Position numbers and translations under genes: made by a program. DNA of 64,000 nt from Brevibacillus gelatini (GTDB lineage: Bacteria; Bacillota; Bacilli; Brevibacillales; Brevibacillaceae): positions 1 through 64,000 of the forward strand of contig NZ_RHHS01000022.1 in the NCBI RefSeq assembly GCF_003710935.1, read 5' to 3'. This document shows, one piece after another, positions 9,551-18,748 of this stretch. Below the pieces are notes generated by a model. It was given only the letters and a program-made list of their open reading frames with translations, did no database searches and was not told the DNA's origin. Numbering within the stretch: the first letter of the stretch is position 1; each line of letters starts with the position of its first letter.

Positions 9551-9596
9551 GCAGTATTATGACTGAGCGTTTGTTCAGAATACTGCTTCCATTATA
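9551..9596 (-). promoter_or_regulatory. promoter and palindromic operator of the acyl-CoA dehydrogenase gene
   Basis: TATAAT on the minus strand (9591-9596) is a good -10; no clear -35 is visible. Just downstream, 9551-9586 is a 36-base imperfect palindrome with perfect outer arms GCAGTATT (9551-9558) and AATACTGC (9579-9586); 13 of 18 positions pair overall. Its centre (9568.5) coincides with TGACTGAGCGTTTGTTCA (9560-9577), which resembles the Bacillus FadR box TGAATGA-N4-TCATTCA at 11 of 14 fixed positions. The location over the initial transcribed region fits a repressor site (inference). Confidence 0.6.
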
Positions 9597-9629
9597 CACC
9601 ACGAAAGGCTGGATTGTATCTTTTTTACG

Positions 9630-9657
9630 AAAAAAAAACACGCCTATCGTTGGCGTG
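9630..9657 (-). terminator. terminator overlapping the small membrane protein's stop codon
   Basis: CACGCC (9639-9644) and GGCGTG (9652-9657) form a 6-bp stem followed on the minus strand by eight or more T. The stop codon of the upstream 54-residue gene (TAG at 9646-9644) runs into the stem. Confidence 0.85.
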
Positions 9658-9808
9658 CTCCTGTGAGGATCGCTCCCAAAAAAGCCAGAGCGCCCAATAT
9701 GTATCCGATGTAGTATGTTTCGACTCCCATCAACTGAGCAGCCGTCTCTCCCCCCAGGAAGACGGCTGCCAGCAGGATGCCGATCAATACCTTCCATTTG
9801 CTATCCAT
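9644..9808 (-). CDS. small two-helix membrane protein, unknown function
   Basis: The likely product is 54 residues, starting at the ATG at 9808, which has the strong site GAGGTGAGG just upstream; a longer reading from 9862 has none. It begins MDSKWKVLIG, has a hydrophobic helix (LIGILLAAVFLGG), a short polar link and a second helix (YYIGYILGALAFLGAILTG), and ends GARQR, so both ends are likely cytoplasmic. No family recognised. It lies between the unknown membrane protein downstream of rpoD and the acyl-CoA dehydrogenase gene. Confidence 0.7.
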   Translation of the reverse strand: MDSKWKVLIGILLAAVFLGGETAAQLMGVETYYIGYILGALAFLGAILTGARQR

Positions 9809-9874
9809 TTTCCTCACCTCAATCTCTCTTTGCTCATTGTAACAAATCGGGCAGGCGAACAAAATGGGGCTGCC

Positions 9875-10807
9875 TTACAGTCTGAGCCATGTGTACCAGT
9901 AGCCGCGCGTAAAAAAGAACAACGCAGATGCTAAAAACACCTTGATGAACAGAAGCAACTGGATAATGTCCCTTTTCGCCTGGGCAATATACAGCGCCTG
10001 GATCTCCGCGCCAAAAAAGGAGATGAGTCCGCACACCGCGAAAACCCCTGCCCACTTCGGATTGCCATTGTGCATTAAAAAGCCGAGTCCGGTCAGCAGG
10101 CATGCGAGCGGTACCCAGTACAGCTCCGATTTCCACCACGCATAGTCCTCCCCTACTCGCTGCACCGTCGCAAATCCGTACAAAATCGCCAGGCCGAGCA
10201 TCCCGCAATAAAGCAAGTAGGCGTATCCAAACAGAAAGGCACTTGCGCACAACAGCAGGCAAATGAAGCCCAAATACAAGAGGACTAGCGGCATGGAGCC
10301 GTTCAGCTTCTGAATGCAATACATTCCTCCCGCAATCAGCAGAATAAAGGAAAGCATGAGAAACAAATGCGTCAATGGCGGGGAGTGACGGCGAAAGCCG
10401 AATCCCAGAATGTAGAAAACAAGAGCGAAACAGGCAAAGATGGCAATTTGCATTGGGGTCGTAAAACGGTTAAAATGAAAAGCAAGCAAGATCAAACCAG
10501 CGATTACAAAGGCGCCAAGGAGCCAGGTCATTACCATTTTGCCCGTAATCGGAGCTACTTGTCTGGTTGCGTAGCCGTAAGCGGTCGATGCTGACGAGTT
10601 GCTTGTCGAAACCCCTGCTCCCGCTCCAAACGTCGCATCCGTTCGCTTCCCTTCTCCCCTGCCTGCGGATGCCGTAGGACTCGTATTTGGCCGATCCCCT
10701 TCTGTATACAGGTTTAACAGGAAAATGCAGTAATGTTCAGGCAGCAGGTGATTGCGCCGCCAGTTTTCGATTTCGGCTATGATGGTTCGCTTGCGCTGGT
10801 CGTCCAA
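9875..10807 (-). CDS. polytopic membrane protein of unknown function
   Basis: A 310-residue protein with a soluble N-terminal segment of about 85 residues (MDDQRKRTIIAEIENWRRNH, then a Gly/Ser/Ala-rich linker) and about eight hydrophobic helices from residue 85 on (MVMTWLLGAFVIAGLILLAF, MQIAIFACFALVFYILGFG and others), ending RGYWYTWLRL. The N-terminal piece resembles the small helical segment in some DUF2157-like membrane proteins, but I cannot assign a family. The start is TTG at 10807, supported by AAGGAGG seven bases upstream. It follows the rpoD terminator. Confidence 0.75.
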   Translation of the reverse strand: MDDQRKRTIIAEIENWRRNHLLPEHYCIFLLNLYTEGDRPNTSPTASAGRGEGKRTDATFGAGAGVSTSNSSASTAYGYATRQVAPITGKMVMTWLLGAFVIAGLILLAFHFNRFTTPMQIAIFACFALVFYILGFGFRRHSPPLTHLFLMLSFILLIAGGMYCIQKLNGSMPLVLLYLGFICLLLCASAFLFGYAYLLYCGMLGLAILYGFATVQRVGEDYAWWKSELYWVPLACLLTGLGFLMHNGNPKWAGVFAVCGLISFFGAEIQALYIAQAKRDIIQLLLFIKVFLASALFFFTRGYWYTWLRL

Positions 10808-10845
10808 CCCGGCCCCTCCTTACTCGTGACAGGAAATGATATGGA

Positions 10846-10879
10846 AAATGAAAAGCCTACGTCGGCTAAAACGTAGGCC
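10846..10879 (-). terminator. Rho-independent terminator after rpoD
   Basis: GCCTACGT (10854-10861) pairs with ACGTAGGC (10871-10878); on the minus strand the stem is followed by TTTTCATTTT. It separates rpoD from the downstream membrane protein gene. Confidence 0.85.
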
Positions 10880-10897
10880 TCATACACCTTATATCGG

Positions 10898-12022
10898 CTA
10901 TTCCAGGAAATCTTTTAAGCGTTTGCTTCTGCTCGGATGACGAAGTTTTCGCAGCGCTTTTGCTTCGATCTGACGAATGCGCTCACGCGTTACGCCAAAC
11001 ACTTTGCCAACTTCCTCCAACGTGCGCGTACGGCCGTCATCGAGACCAAAGCGCAGGCGAAGGACGTTTTCTTCCCGATCCGTCAAAGTGTCCAGTACGT
11101 CTTCGAGCTGTTCTTTCAAAAGCTCATACGCCGCAGCATCCGAAGGTTCCAGCGCGTCCTGATCTTCGATGAAATCGCCCAGGTGGGAGTCGTCTTCTTC
11201 CCCGATTGGCGTCTCCAAAGAAACAGGCTCTTGCGCAATCTTCATGATTTCTCGAACCTTTTCCGGGGTCAGATCCATTTTTTCCGCGATTTCCTCCGGC
11301 ATCGGCTCGCGTCCCAGTTCCTGGAGAAGCTGTCTGGAGACACGAATCAGCTTGTTGATCGTTTCCACCATATGCACCGGAATCCGAATGGTCCGCGCCT
11401 GGTCGGCAATTGCACGAGTAATCGCCTGGCGAATCCACCATGTCGCGTACGTACTGAACTTGTATCCTTTGCGGTAGTCAAACTTTTCCACCGCTTTAAT
11501 CAGACCCATGTTCCCTTCCTGAATCAGATCGAGGAACAGCATGCCGCGACCTACATAACGCTTGGCAATAGATACAACCAGTCGCAGGTTGGCCTCAGCC
11601 AGTCTTCTTTTCGCTTCCTCATCACCCTGTTCAATACGCTGGGCCAGCTTAATCTCCTCTTCAGCGGAGAGCAGAGGAACACGACCAATTTCTTTCAAGT
11701 ACATCCGTACGGGGTCATTGATCTTAATTCCAGGTGGAACGGAGAGATCGTCAAAGTCGAATTCTTCGTGGTCCTCATCCTTCATAATCATTTCATCGAC
11801 TTCATCATCGTCATGCTCATTGTTGTTGATCTCGATACCTTGATCGCCCAGGTACTCAAAAAACTCATCCATCTGATCCGAATCCTGCTCAAATCCTGCC
11901 AGACGATCCGTAATTTCCTTGTACGACAAAACGCCGCGTTTCTTGCCTAATTCGACCAACTGTTCCTTCACTTGTTCAATGGACATTGCTTCCATGTCAG
12001 AAGTGATGTTTTGCTTGTTCAT
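10898..12022 (-). CDS. rpoD: RNA polymerase primary sigma factor RpoD (SigA)
   Basis: A 374-residue housekeeping sigma factor of the short Gram-positive type. Visible regions: 1.1 at the N-terminus with an acidic stretch (about 70-95), 1.2 ([16 protein letters not shown]), 2.1-2.4 ([55 protein letters not shown], from about 148), 3 ([13 protein letters not shown]) and 4.2 ([29 protein letters not shown]). It directs polymerase to TTGACA/TATAAT promoters, the type seen upstream of dnaG, glyQ and hrcA here. AGGAGG is eight bases before the ATG. It follows dnaG at 34 bases, the classic dnaG-sigA arrangement. Confidence 0.99.
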   Translation of the reverse strand: MNKQNITSDMEAMSIEQVKEQLVELGKKRGVLSYKEITDRLAGFEQDSDQMDEFFEYLGDQGIEINNNEHDDDEVDEMIMKDEDHEEFDFDDLSVPPGIKINDPVRMYLKEIGRVPLLSAEEEIKLAQRIEQGDEEAKRRLAEANLRLVVSIAKRYVGRGMLFLDLIQEGNMGLIKAVEKFDYRKGYKFSTYATWWIRQAITRAIADQARTIRIPVHMVETINKLIRVSRQLLQELGREPMPEEIAEKMDLTPEKVREIMKIAQEPVSLETPIGEEDDSHLGDFIEDQDALEPSDAAAYELLKEQLEDVLDTLTDREENVLRLRFGLDDGRTRTLEEVGKVFGVTRERIRQIEAKALRKLRHPSRSKRLKDFLE

Positions 12023-12056
12023 CTACTTTCCCTCCTTCCCCGGGAATGATCTGAAG

Positions 12057-13919
12057 CTACCCTTCTTTTAAAGCATTTTCCAATTCAAGAATCTTCATCC
12101 CTGTTAAGGCAGCTTGAATTTCCAGTTGTTTGCGCGCATCCTCGCTGTCCGCTGCGGCCGCTTGGAGGTGTAAGCTCCGCTGCTCTTCGCGCAATCGTTC
12201 CAACTCGGCACGCTTCGGGTAGTTATTCACTTGTTTGATGTAGTCACCGATCTCTAAATCGGATACGTCTTCCTTGCACTCCATCATGGCCAATCCCGAG
12301 GCTAATTGCTTTAACAAATCGTCTTGCACGTAATGGATGAACCCTCCAGGGTCTTCCGGGTTTCCCTCTGCGTAGTAGGCGTACAGGTAGGCTGCCAGCG
12401 CGGCGTGTTCGTCCACCTGAAAGCGGGCGCTGCATTCCTCCTGAACGCGGGCGGCTATCTCCTGATTCCGCATCATGTAGTACAACAGCATGCGTTCAGC
12501 CGTGTAGTAAGCAGGCGGCAGTGATTTCGCAAGCGTAACTTTGCCATTATTTATACTATTATTCCATCCTTGCGACACTTTATCCCTTTGCTGCTCACTT
12601 TTTTGCTGTTTGTAAACGCGCTTGGACTCCCACTTGAGATCACTGAGTGACAGGGAGTATTCATCCGCCAATTGCCGCAAATACATATCCCGTTCGACCG
12701 GGCTTTTCAGCTCGTTGATGATTTCCACGGCCTTGGCAATCAACCGGGCCTTGTCCGTTTCATCATGTATTACGATCTGGCTTCGCAAATGTTTCAGGCG
12801 AAAAGCAGTAATCGGCATCGCCTGCAACAAAACCTGCTGCGAAAAGGCTTCAACCCCGTGCTGGCGTATGTATTCATCGGGGTCGACTCCCTGCGGCAAA
12901 GGAGCTACCCGAACGATGAGACCCGCCTGCTGCAATATGCGGCTCGCCTTGCTGGTCGCCTCCTGGCCAGCATGATCTCCGTCATAGCAAAGCACAACCG
13001 AATCGACATTGCGCCGAATCATTTTGGCCTGCTGCTCGGTCAGAGCGGTGCCCAGCGTGGCGATTCCTTGGGGAAAACCCGCCTGCCATGCCGATATGAC
13101 ATCGACATACCCTTCAAACAACAATGCCTGCTTCCTCTTTCTAATATACGGACGGGCACGGTGAAGGTTGAACAGGGTGGCGCTTTTGTTAAACAAAAGG
13201 CTTTCCGGGCTGTTTAGATACTTGGGTTGAGACTTCGGCTTTGAGCCGTCCAACAGGCGGCCGCCGAATCCGATGACATTTCCCTGGGTGTCGTGGATCG
13301 GGAACATGATCCGTCCCCGAAAGCGATCGAACACTTTGCCCCCATCGCTTTTCGCCAAGAGGCCGGCCTCCACCATCAGCTCCTGGGAAAACTGCCGTTT
13401 GGCTAAAAACTGCGTCACAAAATCCCAGGAGTCGGGCGCAAAGCCGATCTGAAACTCGGCAATCGTCTGCCTGGACACTCCGCGCCGTTCGAGGTACTTC
13501 ATCGCCTCCACGCCATATGGCGTCTCCGTCAGCACGTAGTGGTACAGCTGTGACACAAGCTGATGCGCTTTTTGCATGGCTTGCTTGGCGCGTTTTTCAG
13601 GAGATTCCTCTGCCTGGTGTGTCTGGGGCATTGCGATTCCGGCTCGCTCCGCCAATTTGTGCAGCGCCTCCGGGAACGTCAACTGCTCCATTTTCATTAA
13701 AAAGGAAAAGACATCCCCGCCTGCTCCGCATCCAAAGCAATGAAAAAACTGTCGCTCTGCATTCACATTGAAGGAAGGGCTCTTTTCAGAGTGAAACGGA
13801 CATAGACCGAGAAAGGCACGACCGCTTTTTCTCAGTTGAACGTACTCTCCTACAACGTCTACGATGTCGACAGCGGCACGCACTTGATTCACAAAATCAT
13901 CTGAAGTGGGACCAGTCAT
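12057..13919 (-). CDS. dnaG: DNA primase DnaG
   Basis: A full-length 620-residue primase that makes RNA primers at the replication fork and contacts DnaB-type helicase through its C-terminal domain. The N-terminal zinc site is CPFH...FFHCFGCGAGGD (about 41-68). The TOPRIM core shows LFEGYVDVISA (about 266-276) and VVLCYDGDHAGQEA (about 311-324), with the metal-binding Glu and Asp-x-Asp residues. AAGGTGG is six bases before the ATG. It has its own promoter and precedes rpoD. Confidence 0.99.
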   Translation of the reverse strand: MTGPTSDDFVNQVRAAVDIVDVVGEYVQLRKSGRAFLGLCPFHSEKSPSFNVNAERQFFHCFGCGAGGDVFSFLMKMEQLTFPEALHKLAERAGIAMPQTHQAEESPEKRAKQAMQKAHQLVSQLYHYVLTETPYGVEAMKYLERRGVSRQTIAEFQIGFAPDSWDFVTQFLAKRQFSQELMVEAGLLAKSDGGKVFDRFRGRIMFPIHDTQGNVIGFGGRLLDGSKPKSQPKYLNSPESLLFNKSATLFNLHRARPYIRKRKQALLFEGYVDVISAWQAGFPQGIATLGTALTEQQAKMIRRNVDSVVLCYDGDHAGQEATSKASRILQQAGLIVRVAPLPQGVDPDEYIRQHGVEAFSQQVLLQAMPITAFRLKHLRSQIVIHDETDKARLIAKAVEIINELKSPVERDMYLRQLADEYSLSLSDLKWESKRVYKQQKSEQQRDKVSQGWNNSINNGKVTLAKSLPPAYYTAERMLLYYMMRNQEIAARVQEECSARFQVDEHAALAAYLYAYYAEGNPEDPGGFIHYVQDDLLKQLASGLAMMECKEDVSDLEIGDYIKQVNNYPKRAELERLREEQRSLHLQAAAADSEDARKQLEIQAALTGMKILELENALKEG

Positions 13920-13952
13920 GTCTTTCCACCTTTTTAGGAGAATCGCACGATG

Positions 13953-13981
13953 AGATTATTTAGTTCGTCAAAATTCGTCAA
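13953..13981 (-). promoter_or_regulatory. SigA promoter of dnaG-rpoD
   Basis: TTGACG (13976-13981) and TAATCT (13953-13958) on the minus strand, 17 bases apart. TTGACGAA occurs twice in tandem, 11 bases apart. The promoter begins about 35 bases before the dnaG start. The remainder of 13982-14120 is a purine-rich, otherwise featureless gap. Confidence 0.6.
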
Positions 13982-14120
13982 ATTCCTTCTTCGTCTAAAA
14001 CTTCTTTTCTTCTTTTCTACTTTTCCACATTTCCGCGAGCAATAAACGCTGTTGCGCTCCATGTATGAAAAGCTTCCGCTACTCGTTTTCTACAAAAGTC
14101 GCCAAGTTCCTTCTTTTGGC

Positions 14121-14957
14121 CTATTTCCTTGCATCGCGGAGTTTGTTTTTGCGAATCATCTCCAGGATGATGTTGGCTGTTTCCTCCACAGCCTTGTTTG
14201 ACACGTCGATGACCATACAGCCCAGCCGGTCAATAATCCGCTTGGAGTAGGCCAGCTCTTCCGCAATCCGGTCGAGATTGGCGTAATTGGCTTGCGCCGT
14301 CAAGCCGAGCGCTTTCAACCGTTCGGTGCGGATGCCGTTCAACTGCTCCGGATTGATGGTCAGCCCGACACAGCGCTCTGGCGGCAGCTGGAACAACTCT
14401 TCCGGCGGCTCCACCTCGGGGACGAGCGGGACGTTCGCTACCTTCAGTCGCTTGTTTGCCAAATACATGGAAAGCGGAGTCTTGGAGGTGCGCGATACCC
14501 CGATCAGCACCACGTCTGCACGCAAAAGTCCGCGCGGATCACGCCCGTCATCGTATTTGACGGCAAACTCGATGGCGTCCACCTTGCGGAAGTATTCCTC
14601 GTCCAGCCGACGAACCAGCCCCGGCTTGCCTGTCGGCGGCTCCTTGAGCATGCCCTGCAGTGTTTGCATGAGCGGTCCCATCACATCAATCGCGGGAATG
14701 CCGTGCAGGGCTGCTTGCTGGGTAATGTAGGCGTTCAGTTCAGGGATGACCAGCGTAAAGACGATCATCGCTTTCGATTCCTTGGCAGAGGCGATAATTT
14801 CGTCGATGGATTCCTTGTCTTCTATGTAGGGATACTTTTGCACATCAAACAAAAAACGGTCAAATTGGCTGGCTCCAGCGCGAACGACCAACTCGGCCGT
14901 TTCGCCGATGGAGTCCGACACCACGTAGATGAGCTGTCCTTGTTGTTTACCTTGCAT
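14121..14957 (-). CDS. pyruvate, phosphate dikinase regulatory protein (PDRP, YqfL family)
   Basis: A 278-residue DUF299-family bifunctional kinase/phosphorylase that switches PPDK or PEP synthase off by ADP-dependent Thr phosphorylation and on by Pi-dependent dephosphorylation. It starts QLIYVVSDSIGETAELVVRA and carries the family P-loop VVLIGVSRTSKTPLSMYLAN (about 149-168), then GLTINPEQLNGIR and CMVIDVSNKAVEETA. AGGAGG is seven bases before the ATG. It follows ccpN at 11 bases, the same pair as ccpN-yqfL in B. subtilis, where the locus governs glycolysis/gluconeogenesis switching. Its PPDK target is not in the window. Confidence 0.95.
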   Translation of the reverse strand: MQGKQQGQLIYVVSDSIGETAELVVRAGASQFDRFLFDVQKYPYIEDKESIDEIIASAKESKAMIVFTLVIPELNAYITQQAALHGIPAIDVMGPLMQTLQGMLKEPPTGKPGLVRRLDEEYFRKVDAIEFAVKYDDGRDPRGLLRADVVLIGVSRTSKTPLSMYLANKRLKVANVPLVPEVEPPEELFQLPPERCVGLTINPEQLNGIRTERLKALGLTAQANYANLDRIAEELAYSKRIIDRLGCMVIDVSNKAVEETANIILEMIRKNKLRDARK

Positions 14958-14968
14958 CCATTTTCCTC

Positions 14969-15613
14969 CTACACTTTCGGCTCGCTGCCCAGTTCTACAA
15001 ATGCTTTGGCGATCGTCGTTTTCGTTACCCGTCCCACCAGCTCCATCTGCTTCGGATCTTCGTCACTGGCGCGTACAACAGGCAAAGAGTCGATCTGGAA
15101 ATCGATCAGCTTCTTTGCTGCCGCATACAAGGTTTCGTCCGGCCCACAGGTGATGATATTCGGCATTCGCGACATGATGATGCTGACGGGTACATCCTCC
15201 AGCGACTTGTTGCCGAGCGACGCGCGCAAAAGATCCTTGCGTGAGATGACGCCAGCCAAATACCCTTTTTGATTGACAACGAACAACGTCCCGACATCCT
15301 CCAGAAAGAGGGTAACGATTGCATCGTAAGCGGAGGCGGACTCGGAAACTACGATTGGCACAGCCTTGTAGTCATTGACAATAAGCTTGTGAAGCCGTTC
15401 ACTAATGACGGAGCTTGCAGGTCGGCCAGCATAAAAATACCCGACCCGAGGTCTGGCTTCTAAATAACCCGACATGGTGAGGATGGAAAGATCAGGGCGC
15501 AACGTAGCGCGAGTCAGATTGAGGCGCTCGGCGATATGCTCCCCTGTAATCGGTCCGTCATCCTTCACTATCTGTAAGATTTGCTCTTGACGCTTGGTAA
15601 GCTCGATGACCAA
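14969..15613 (-). CDS. ccpN: CcpN-type transcriptional repressor (HTH plus CBS pair)
   Basis: A 214-residue regulator with an N-terminal winged HTH (IELTKRQEQILQIVKDDGPI, then AERLNLTRATLRPDLSILTM) and two CBS domains (about 80-200; for example GTLFVVNQKGYLAGVISRKD and VSIIMSRMPNII). B. subtilis CcpN represses gapB and pckA and senses ATP/ADP. It is co-transcribed with the PDRP gene. The start is uncertain: a TGA stop sits directly before a TTG (15613), and GGGGTGA abuts it; the next in-frame triplet with normal spacing to that site is an ATC two codons later. The called TTG is the earliest possible start. Confidence 0.92.
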   Translation of the reverse strand: MVIELTKRQEQILQIVKDDGPITGEHIAERLNLTRATLRPDLSILTMSGYLEARPRVGYFYAGRPASSVISERLHKLIVNDYKAVPIVVSESASAYDAIVTLFLEDVGTLFVVNQKGYLAGVISRKDLLRASLGNKSLEDVPVSIIMSRMPNIITCGPDETLYAAAKKLIDFQIDSLPVVRASDEDPKQMELVGRVTKTTIAKAFVELGSEPKV

Positions 15614-15684
15614 TCACCCCGGTTCTGTCTTTACCTCTTCCTAGTATTACTCTATTCGACCGGATATTCCTTCTTTCGCGCGGA

Positions 15685-15721
15685 AAAAAGGTGCCCCCGT
15701 CCTTTTTTTAGACGGAGGCAC
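15685..15721 (-). terminator. Rho-independent terminator after glyS
   Basis: On the minus strand GTGCCTCCGTC and GACGGGGGCAC pair as an 11-bp stem (15691-15721, one G-T pair) followed by six T. It lies 19 bases past the glyS stop and separates it from ccpN. Confidence 0.9.
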
Positions 15722-15739
15722 TCTGCCTATTTGGCTTTT

Positions 15740-17809
15740 TTACGCAAACACAATTTTGGCAAAGTCGGCGTAGCCGTTCAACAGACGGGAGATGCGAAGC
15801 AGCAAGCCCAGACGATTGGCGCGAACTGCCTGATCTTCGGCCATGACCATGACCTTGTCGAAAAAGCCCTGAATCGGCTCGCAAAGCGTCGAGAGCGTCG
15901 CCAAAATTTTCTCCTGATCGGCAAGCCCTTGCACTTCGCTCGCAACAGACTGGTAAGCCTGATACAGTTTGCGCTCGGCTTCTTCGGCAAACAACGCTTC
16001 GTTCACGCTGTCCGCTTCCGCTTTTTGCGCCAGATTGTTCACCCGGGTGAACTGCTCGACAATCAGCTTGAAGTCTTCGGCCGCAACCGTTGCCATCAGG
16101 GCCTTCGCTTTTGCCAGCACGTCAGGCACCTGCGTCAAGTCTGCGTTCAGCACGGCATCCACCACATCGTAGCGGACTCCGTTTTCCTGCAGGACGTTTT
16201 TCAGGCGCAGTGCGAAGAAGTCGACCAGGTCCTTTTTCACTTCTTCCACGGTGCGCTTTTGTACGCCCTGTGCCGCATAGCCTTCGAGCGCCGCATCCCA
16301 CAGTTCGTCCAAAGACAGCTGCCAGTTGCGCTCCAGCAAAATGGCGACGATTCCCGCCGCCATCCGGCGCAGGCCGTACGGGTCTTGGGAGCCTGTCGGC
16401 ACGATGCCGATGGAGAAGCAGCCGACGATCGTGTCGAGTTTGTCCGCCATGCTCGCGATCGCACCCTGGGCAGAAGCCGGCATGAGGTCTCCGGCAAAGC
16501 GAGGCAGATAGTGTTCAAACACGCCGCGCGCCACGAGGTCGGATTCTCCTGCCTTGCGGGCGTAATCCTCACCCATGATGCCTTGCAGCTCAGGGAATTC
16601 GCCTACCATGTTCGTCACGAGGTCAAACTTGGCGATTTCCGCGATGCGGTCTACTTGCTTCGCCTCTTCCGCACTTACGCCGAGCTTGCTTGCGATCAGC
16701 CCTGCCGTTTTGCGGACGCGGCGCACCTTGTCGCCAATCGTTCCCAGTTCCTCGTGGAAGACGATTGTCTCCAGACGCTTCAGGCAGCTCTCGATGGACA
16801 GCTTCTGGTCCTCGACATAGAAGAAGCGGGCGTCAGAAAGACGGGCACGCAGCACTTTTTCGTTTCCTTTTGCCACGTTTTCCAGTGCGCGGCTGTCGCC
16901 GTTGCGCACGGTGACGAAGTGACTGAGCAGTTGGCCCTGTGCGTTTTCCACCGGGAAGTAGCGCTGATGCTCGCGCATGGAGGTGACCAGAACTTCACGC
17001 GGAATTGTCAAAAATTCCTCTTCGAACGTGCCGTAGAGCGCTGTCGGATATTCGACGAGGTGAACGACCTCATCAAGCAGTCCTTCGTCCATTGGAATTT
17101 TCCAGCCGTGCTCCTGCTCCAGACGGCGGATTTGCTCCACGATCATCGCCCTGCGTTCGTTCGGATCGACAATGACGTGCTGCTCGGCCAGCTTGCTCAC
17201 GTACTCGCTTGGATTGTTCAGCGTCACTTCCGTGCCCAGGAAGCGATGGCCGCGGGAGACGCGACCGCTTTTGACGCCTGCAATCTCCAGCTCGATCAAC
17301 TCTTCGCCAAACAGGGCAACGAGCCAGCGAATCGGACGAACGTATTTCAAATCTCTTGCGCCCCAGCGCATGTTTTTCGGAAAGCTCATGCCTGCAATCA
17401 CATCAGAGAGCTGCGGCAAGATTTCCGTCGTCGCCTTGCCTGTCTCCGCTTTTCTCGCATGCACGTATTCCACGCCGTTTACTTCCTTGAAGTACAGGTC
17501 GTTCGGGTCGACATTGTTGCTGCGCGCAAAGCCGAGCGCTGCCTTGGACCAGTTGCCCGCTTCGTCCAGGGCGATTTTCTTTGCCGGACCTTTTGCTTCG
17601 TCGTTGCGATCCGGCTGTTTTTCTGCAAGCCCCTGGATCAGCAAGGCGAAACGGCGCGGCGTTTCCAGCGCAGTAATCTGTTCAAATGGCAAACGTTCTG
17701 CCGTCAGCCATTTCTCCACTTTTTCCTTCAATTGCGATGCTGCCAGTGCGACAAAACGCGCTGGCATTTCTTCCAGACCAACTTCTACGAGCAAATCGCG
17801 TTTACTCAT
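15740..17809 (-). CDS. glyS: glycyl-tRNA synthetase beta subunit
   Basis: A full-length 689-residue beta subunit of the alpha2-beta2 glycyl-tRNA synthetase; it provides tRNA recognition and the C-terminal anticodon-binding domain. Typical signatures: [16 protein letters not shown] at the N-terminus, [22 protein letters not shown] (about 275), [29 protein letters not shown] (about 500) and the DALR-like C-terminus. GGAGAGG is six bases before the ATG. It overlaps glyQ by 8 bases and shares its T-box control. Confidence 0.98.
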   Translation of the reverse strand: MSKRDLLVEVGLEEMPARFVALAASQLKEKVEKWLTAERLPFEQITALETPRRFALLIQGLAEKQPDRNDEAKGPAKKIALDEAGNWSKAALGFARSNNVDPNDLYFKEVNGVEYVHARKAETGKATTEILPQLSDVIAGMSFPKNMRWGARDLKYVRPIRWLVALFGEELIELEIAGVKSGRVSRGHRFLGTEVTLNNPSEYVSKLAEQHVIVDPNERRAMIVEQIRRLEQEHGWKIPMDEGLLDEVVHLVEYPTALYGTFEEEFLTIPREVLVTSMREHQRYFPVENAQGQLLSHFVTVRNGDSRALENVAKGNEKVLRARLSDARFFYVEDQKLSIESCLKRLETIVFHEELGTIGDKVRRVRKTAGLIASKLGVSAEEAKQVDRIAEIAKFDLVTNMVGEFPELQGIMGEDYARKAGESDLVARGVFEHYLPRFAGDLMPASAQGAIASMADKLDTIVGCFSIGIVPTGSQDPYGLRRMAAGIVAILLERNWQLSLDELWDAALEGYAAQGVQKRTVEEVKKDLVDFFALRLKNVLQENGVRYDVVDAVLNADLTQVPDVLAKAKALMATVAAEDFKLIVEQFTRVNNLAQKAEADSVNEALFAEEAERKLYQAYQSVASEVQGLADQEKILATLSTLCEPIQGFFDKVMVMAEDQAVRANRLGLLLRISRLLNGYADFAKIVFA

Positions 17810-18731
17810 TTGTATCCTCTCCCTTCACCTGTGCCGTCTGTTCCTGTTGGGCGTCCTCTTTTTTCAGCAGCGGGAAGCCGAGACGCTCGCGCTCCGCGTA
17901 GTACGTTTGCGCCACTTCGCGCGACAGGTTGCGGACGCGGGCAATATAGCCTGTACGCTCGGTCACGCTGATCGCGCCGCGTGCATCCAGCAGGTTGAAC
18001 GTATGCGAGCATTTCAGCACGTAGTCGTACGCCGGGTAGACGAGACGCTCCTTCATCAGCCGTTTTGCTTCGGCTTCGTATGTGTTGTAGAGGGTAAACA
18101 GCATGTCCGTGTCAGACAGCTCGAACGTGTATTTGGAGTGTTCGTACTCAGGCTGCAGGAACACGTCTCCATACGTGTAGCCGTTGCACCATTCCAGCTC
18201 GAACACATTTTCCTTTTCCTGAATGTAGGAAGCCAGCCGCTCCAGACCATACGTCAGCTCGACTGCTACCGGCTTGCACTCCAGACCGCCGACTTGCTGG
18301 AAGTAGGTGAACTGGGTGATTTCCATCCCGTCCAGCCAAACCTCCCAGCCGAGTCCCCATGCGCCCAGACCCGGATGCTCCCAGTTGTCTTCCACGAAGC
18401 GGATGTCGTGCTCCAGTGGCTCGATGCCAAGTTCACGCAAACTTTCCAGGTACAGTTCCTGGATGTTGTCCGGCGACGGCTTCATGATGACCTGGAACTG
18501 GTGGTGCTGGTACAGGCGATTCGGGTTTTCCCCATAGCGGCCATCCGCCGGGCGACGGGAAGGCTCGACATAGGCGACATTCCACGGCTCCGGACCGATG
18601 GAGCGCAAAAATGTCATCGGGTTGAGTGTCCCTGCCCCTTTTTCCACGTCGTACGGCTGCACGATCAGGCAATTTTGCTTCGCCCAAAAGTTTTGCAGCG
18701 TCAAAATGATGTCTTGAAATGTCATTTTCAT
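17802..18731 (-). CDS. glyQ: glycyl-tRNA synthetase alpha subunit
   Basis: A 309-residue class II catalytic subunit ([20 protein letters not shown] start, [65 protein letters not shown]). It activates glycine and transfers it to tRNAGly together with GlyS. AGGAGG is seven bases before the ATG. Transcription depends on a glycine-specific T-box directly upstream, and translation is coupled to glyS by an 8-base overlap. Confidence 0.98.
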   Translation of the reverse strand: MKMTFQDIILTLQNFWAKQNCLIVQPYDVEKGAGTLNPMTFLRSIGPEPWNVAYVEPSRRPADGRYGENPNRLYQHHQFQVIMKPSPDNIQELYLESLRELGIEPLEHDIRFVEDNWEHPGLGAWGLGWEVWLDGMEITQFTYFQQVGGLECKPVAVELTYGLERLASYIQEKENVFELEWCNGYTYGDVFLQPEYEHSKYTFELSDTDMLFTLYNTYEAEAKRLMKERLVYPAYDYVLKCSHTFNLLDARGAISVTERTGYIARVRNLSREVAQTYYAERERLGFPLLKKEDAQQEQTAQVKGEDTNE

Positions 18732-18748
18732 GCTTTTTCCTCCTCCAA

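Noticed and set aside
15581-17971. A plus-strand frame of about 796 codons opposite glyS
   Set aside because: It mirrors the glyS coding frame, has no ribosome site and no recognisable family; glyS on the other strand is beyond doubt.
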